64,000 bases of DNA, taken from the NCBI GenBank assembly GCA_947488625.1, contig CANKZR010000002.1, positions 62,001 to 126,000 on the forward strand, read 5' to 3'. Each line of letters opens with the position of its first letter. Within the stretch, counting starts at the first letter, position 1. Position numbers and translations under genes: made by a program. The notes under the pieces were generated by a model. The model searched no databases. It saw nothing but the letters and a program-made list of their open reading frames with translations, and had not been told where the DNA came from. The stretch comes from an uncultured Sphingomonadaceae bacterium. Lineage in GTDB: Bacteria; Pseudomonadota; Alphaproteobacteria; Sphingomonadales; Sphingomonadaceae. Shown here piece after piece: positions 63,623 to 64,000 of the stretch.

Positions 63623-64000
63623 ATGAACATCCACGAATACCAGGCCAAGGAACTGCTCGCGAAATTCGGTATTGCCGTACCTACCGGCTATCCGGCGCTC
63701 AGCGTGGAGGAGGCCGTGGAGGGTGCAAAGAAGCTGCCCGGGCCGCTGTACGTTGTGAAGGCGCAGATCCACGCAGGCGGACGCGGTAAGGGCAAGTTCA
63801 CTGAACTTGGCGTTGATGCGAAAGGCGGCGTGCGGCTGGCCAAGAGCATCGAGGATGTCGAGGCGGATGCACGGGACATGCTCGGCAATACGCTCGTCAC
63901 CGTGCAGACAGGTGACGAAGGCAAGCAGGTCAATCGCCTCTACGTTACCGATGGCGTGGATATCGCGAAGGAATACTACCTCTCCATGGTGATCGACCGC
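63623..64000 (+). CDS. sucC: Succinyl-CoA synthetase beta subunit (cut by window edge)
   Basis: TCA-cycle enzyme converting succinyl-CoA to succinate with formation of ATP. 126 codons are visible and there is no stop before the right edge, which is why the track omits it. The N-terminus [38 protein letters not shown] and [16 protein letters not shown] (ATP-grasp loop) are diagnostic for SucC. The rest of the gene, and probably sucD, lie outside the window. Confidence 0.96.
   Translation, partial: MNIHEYQAKELLAKFGIAVPTGYPALSVEEAVEGAKKLPGPLYVVKAQIHAGGRGKGKFTELGVDAKGGVRLAKSIEDVEADARDMLGNTLVTVQTGDEGKQVNRLYVTDGVDIAKEYYLSMVIDR

Overview
The window is a contiguous, GC-rich stretch of an alphaproteobacterial chromosome. 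It is most likely from the Sphingomonadales, near the Erythrobacteraceae. This rests on gene content and protein style, not on a database search: a MipZ-type ParA, a tonB-exbB-exbD-exbD set, a SWFGD/BON protein, a DUF3035 lipoprotein, a Lhr-like ligase-associated helicase, a petABC cluster and a candidate EcfG-type stress promoter. Most of the window is ordinary core genome.

Layout. 1-3.0 kb: an AraC-type regulator cut by the left edge and missing from the ORF track, then rplT-rpmI, hisN and prs on the minus strand. 3.1-8.1 kb: an interspersed repeat, two small membrane proteins, glpX, a secreted orphan protein, hom and a lipoprotein. 8.5-12.4 kb: the TonB energy-transduction operon with a terminator, a third exbD under its own promoter, and a phytanoyl-CoA dioxygenase-like gene broken by an in-frame TAG. 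12.5-21 kb: Lhr-like helicase, SWFGD/BON protein, DUF2059 protein, phosphohexomutase, J-domain protein, mipZ and panC. 21-27 kb: a TetR-controlled RND efflux operon with a good operator candidate.

27.5-35.8 kb is the accessory region, a genomic island of about 8.2 kb inserted at the 3' end of tRNA-Gly(TCC). A tyrosine integrase lies next to the tRNA, a partial copy of the tRNA 3' end marks the far end, and repeated ATACCCCCA motifs lie inside both ends. Its genes are a KilA-N protein, a Cys3His/HGG small protein overlapping a 226-residue protein, a winged-helix-like protein, an AlpA-like HTH protein, an unknown 239-residue protein, and a single-chain MmeI-like (type IIL) restriction-modification enzyme coupled to that unknown.

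35.9-50.5 kb: an OmpA lipoprotein and Na+/H+ antiporter pair, apt, the cytochrome bc1 genes, pgeF-pepN, an SDR protein, a DMT transporter, threonine aldolase, an acyltransferase and two PH-domain membrane proteins. 50.8-60 kb: tRNA-Thr(GGT), a 56-residue ORF missing from the track, and a tightly coupled housekeeping run gpmA-purE-purK-folA-dipeptidase-ribF-ileS-lspA-DUF3035. 60.2-64 kb: a CNNM/CorC-type protein, an OmpA/glycine-zipper lipoprotein, cysQ and the start of sucC.

The observation least explained by known features is an interspersed structured repeat at about 3.15, 50.56-50.80, 59.98-60.22 and 62.52-62.71 kb. Its terminal hairpin keeps base pairing through several paired substitutions between copies.
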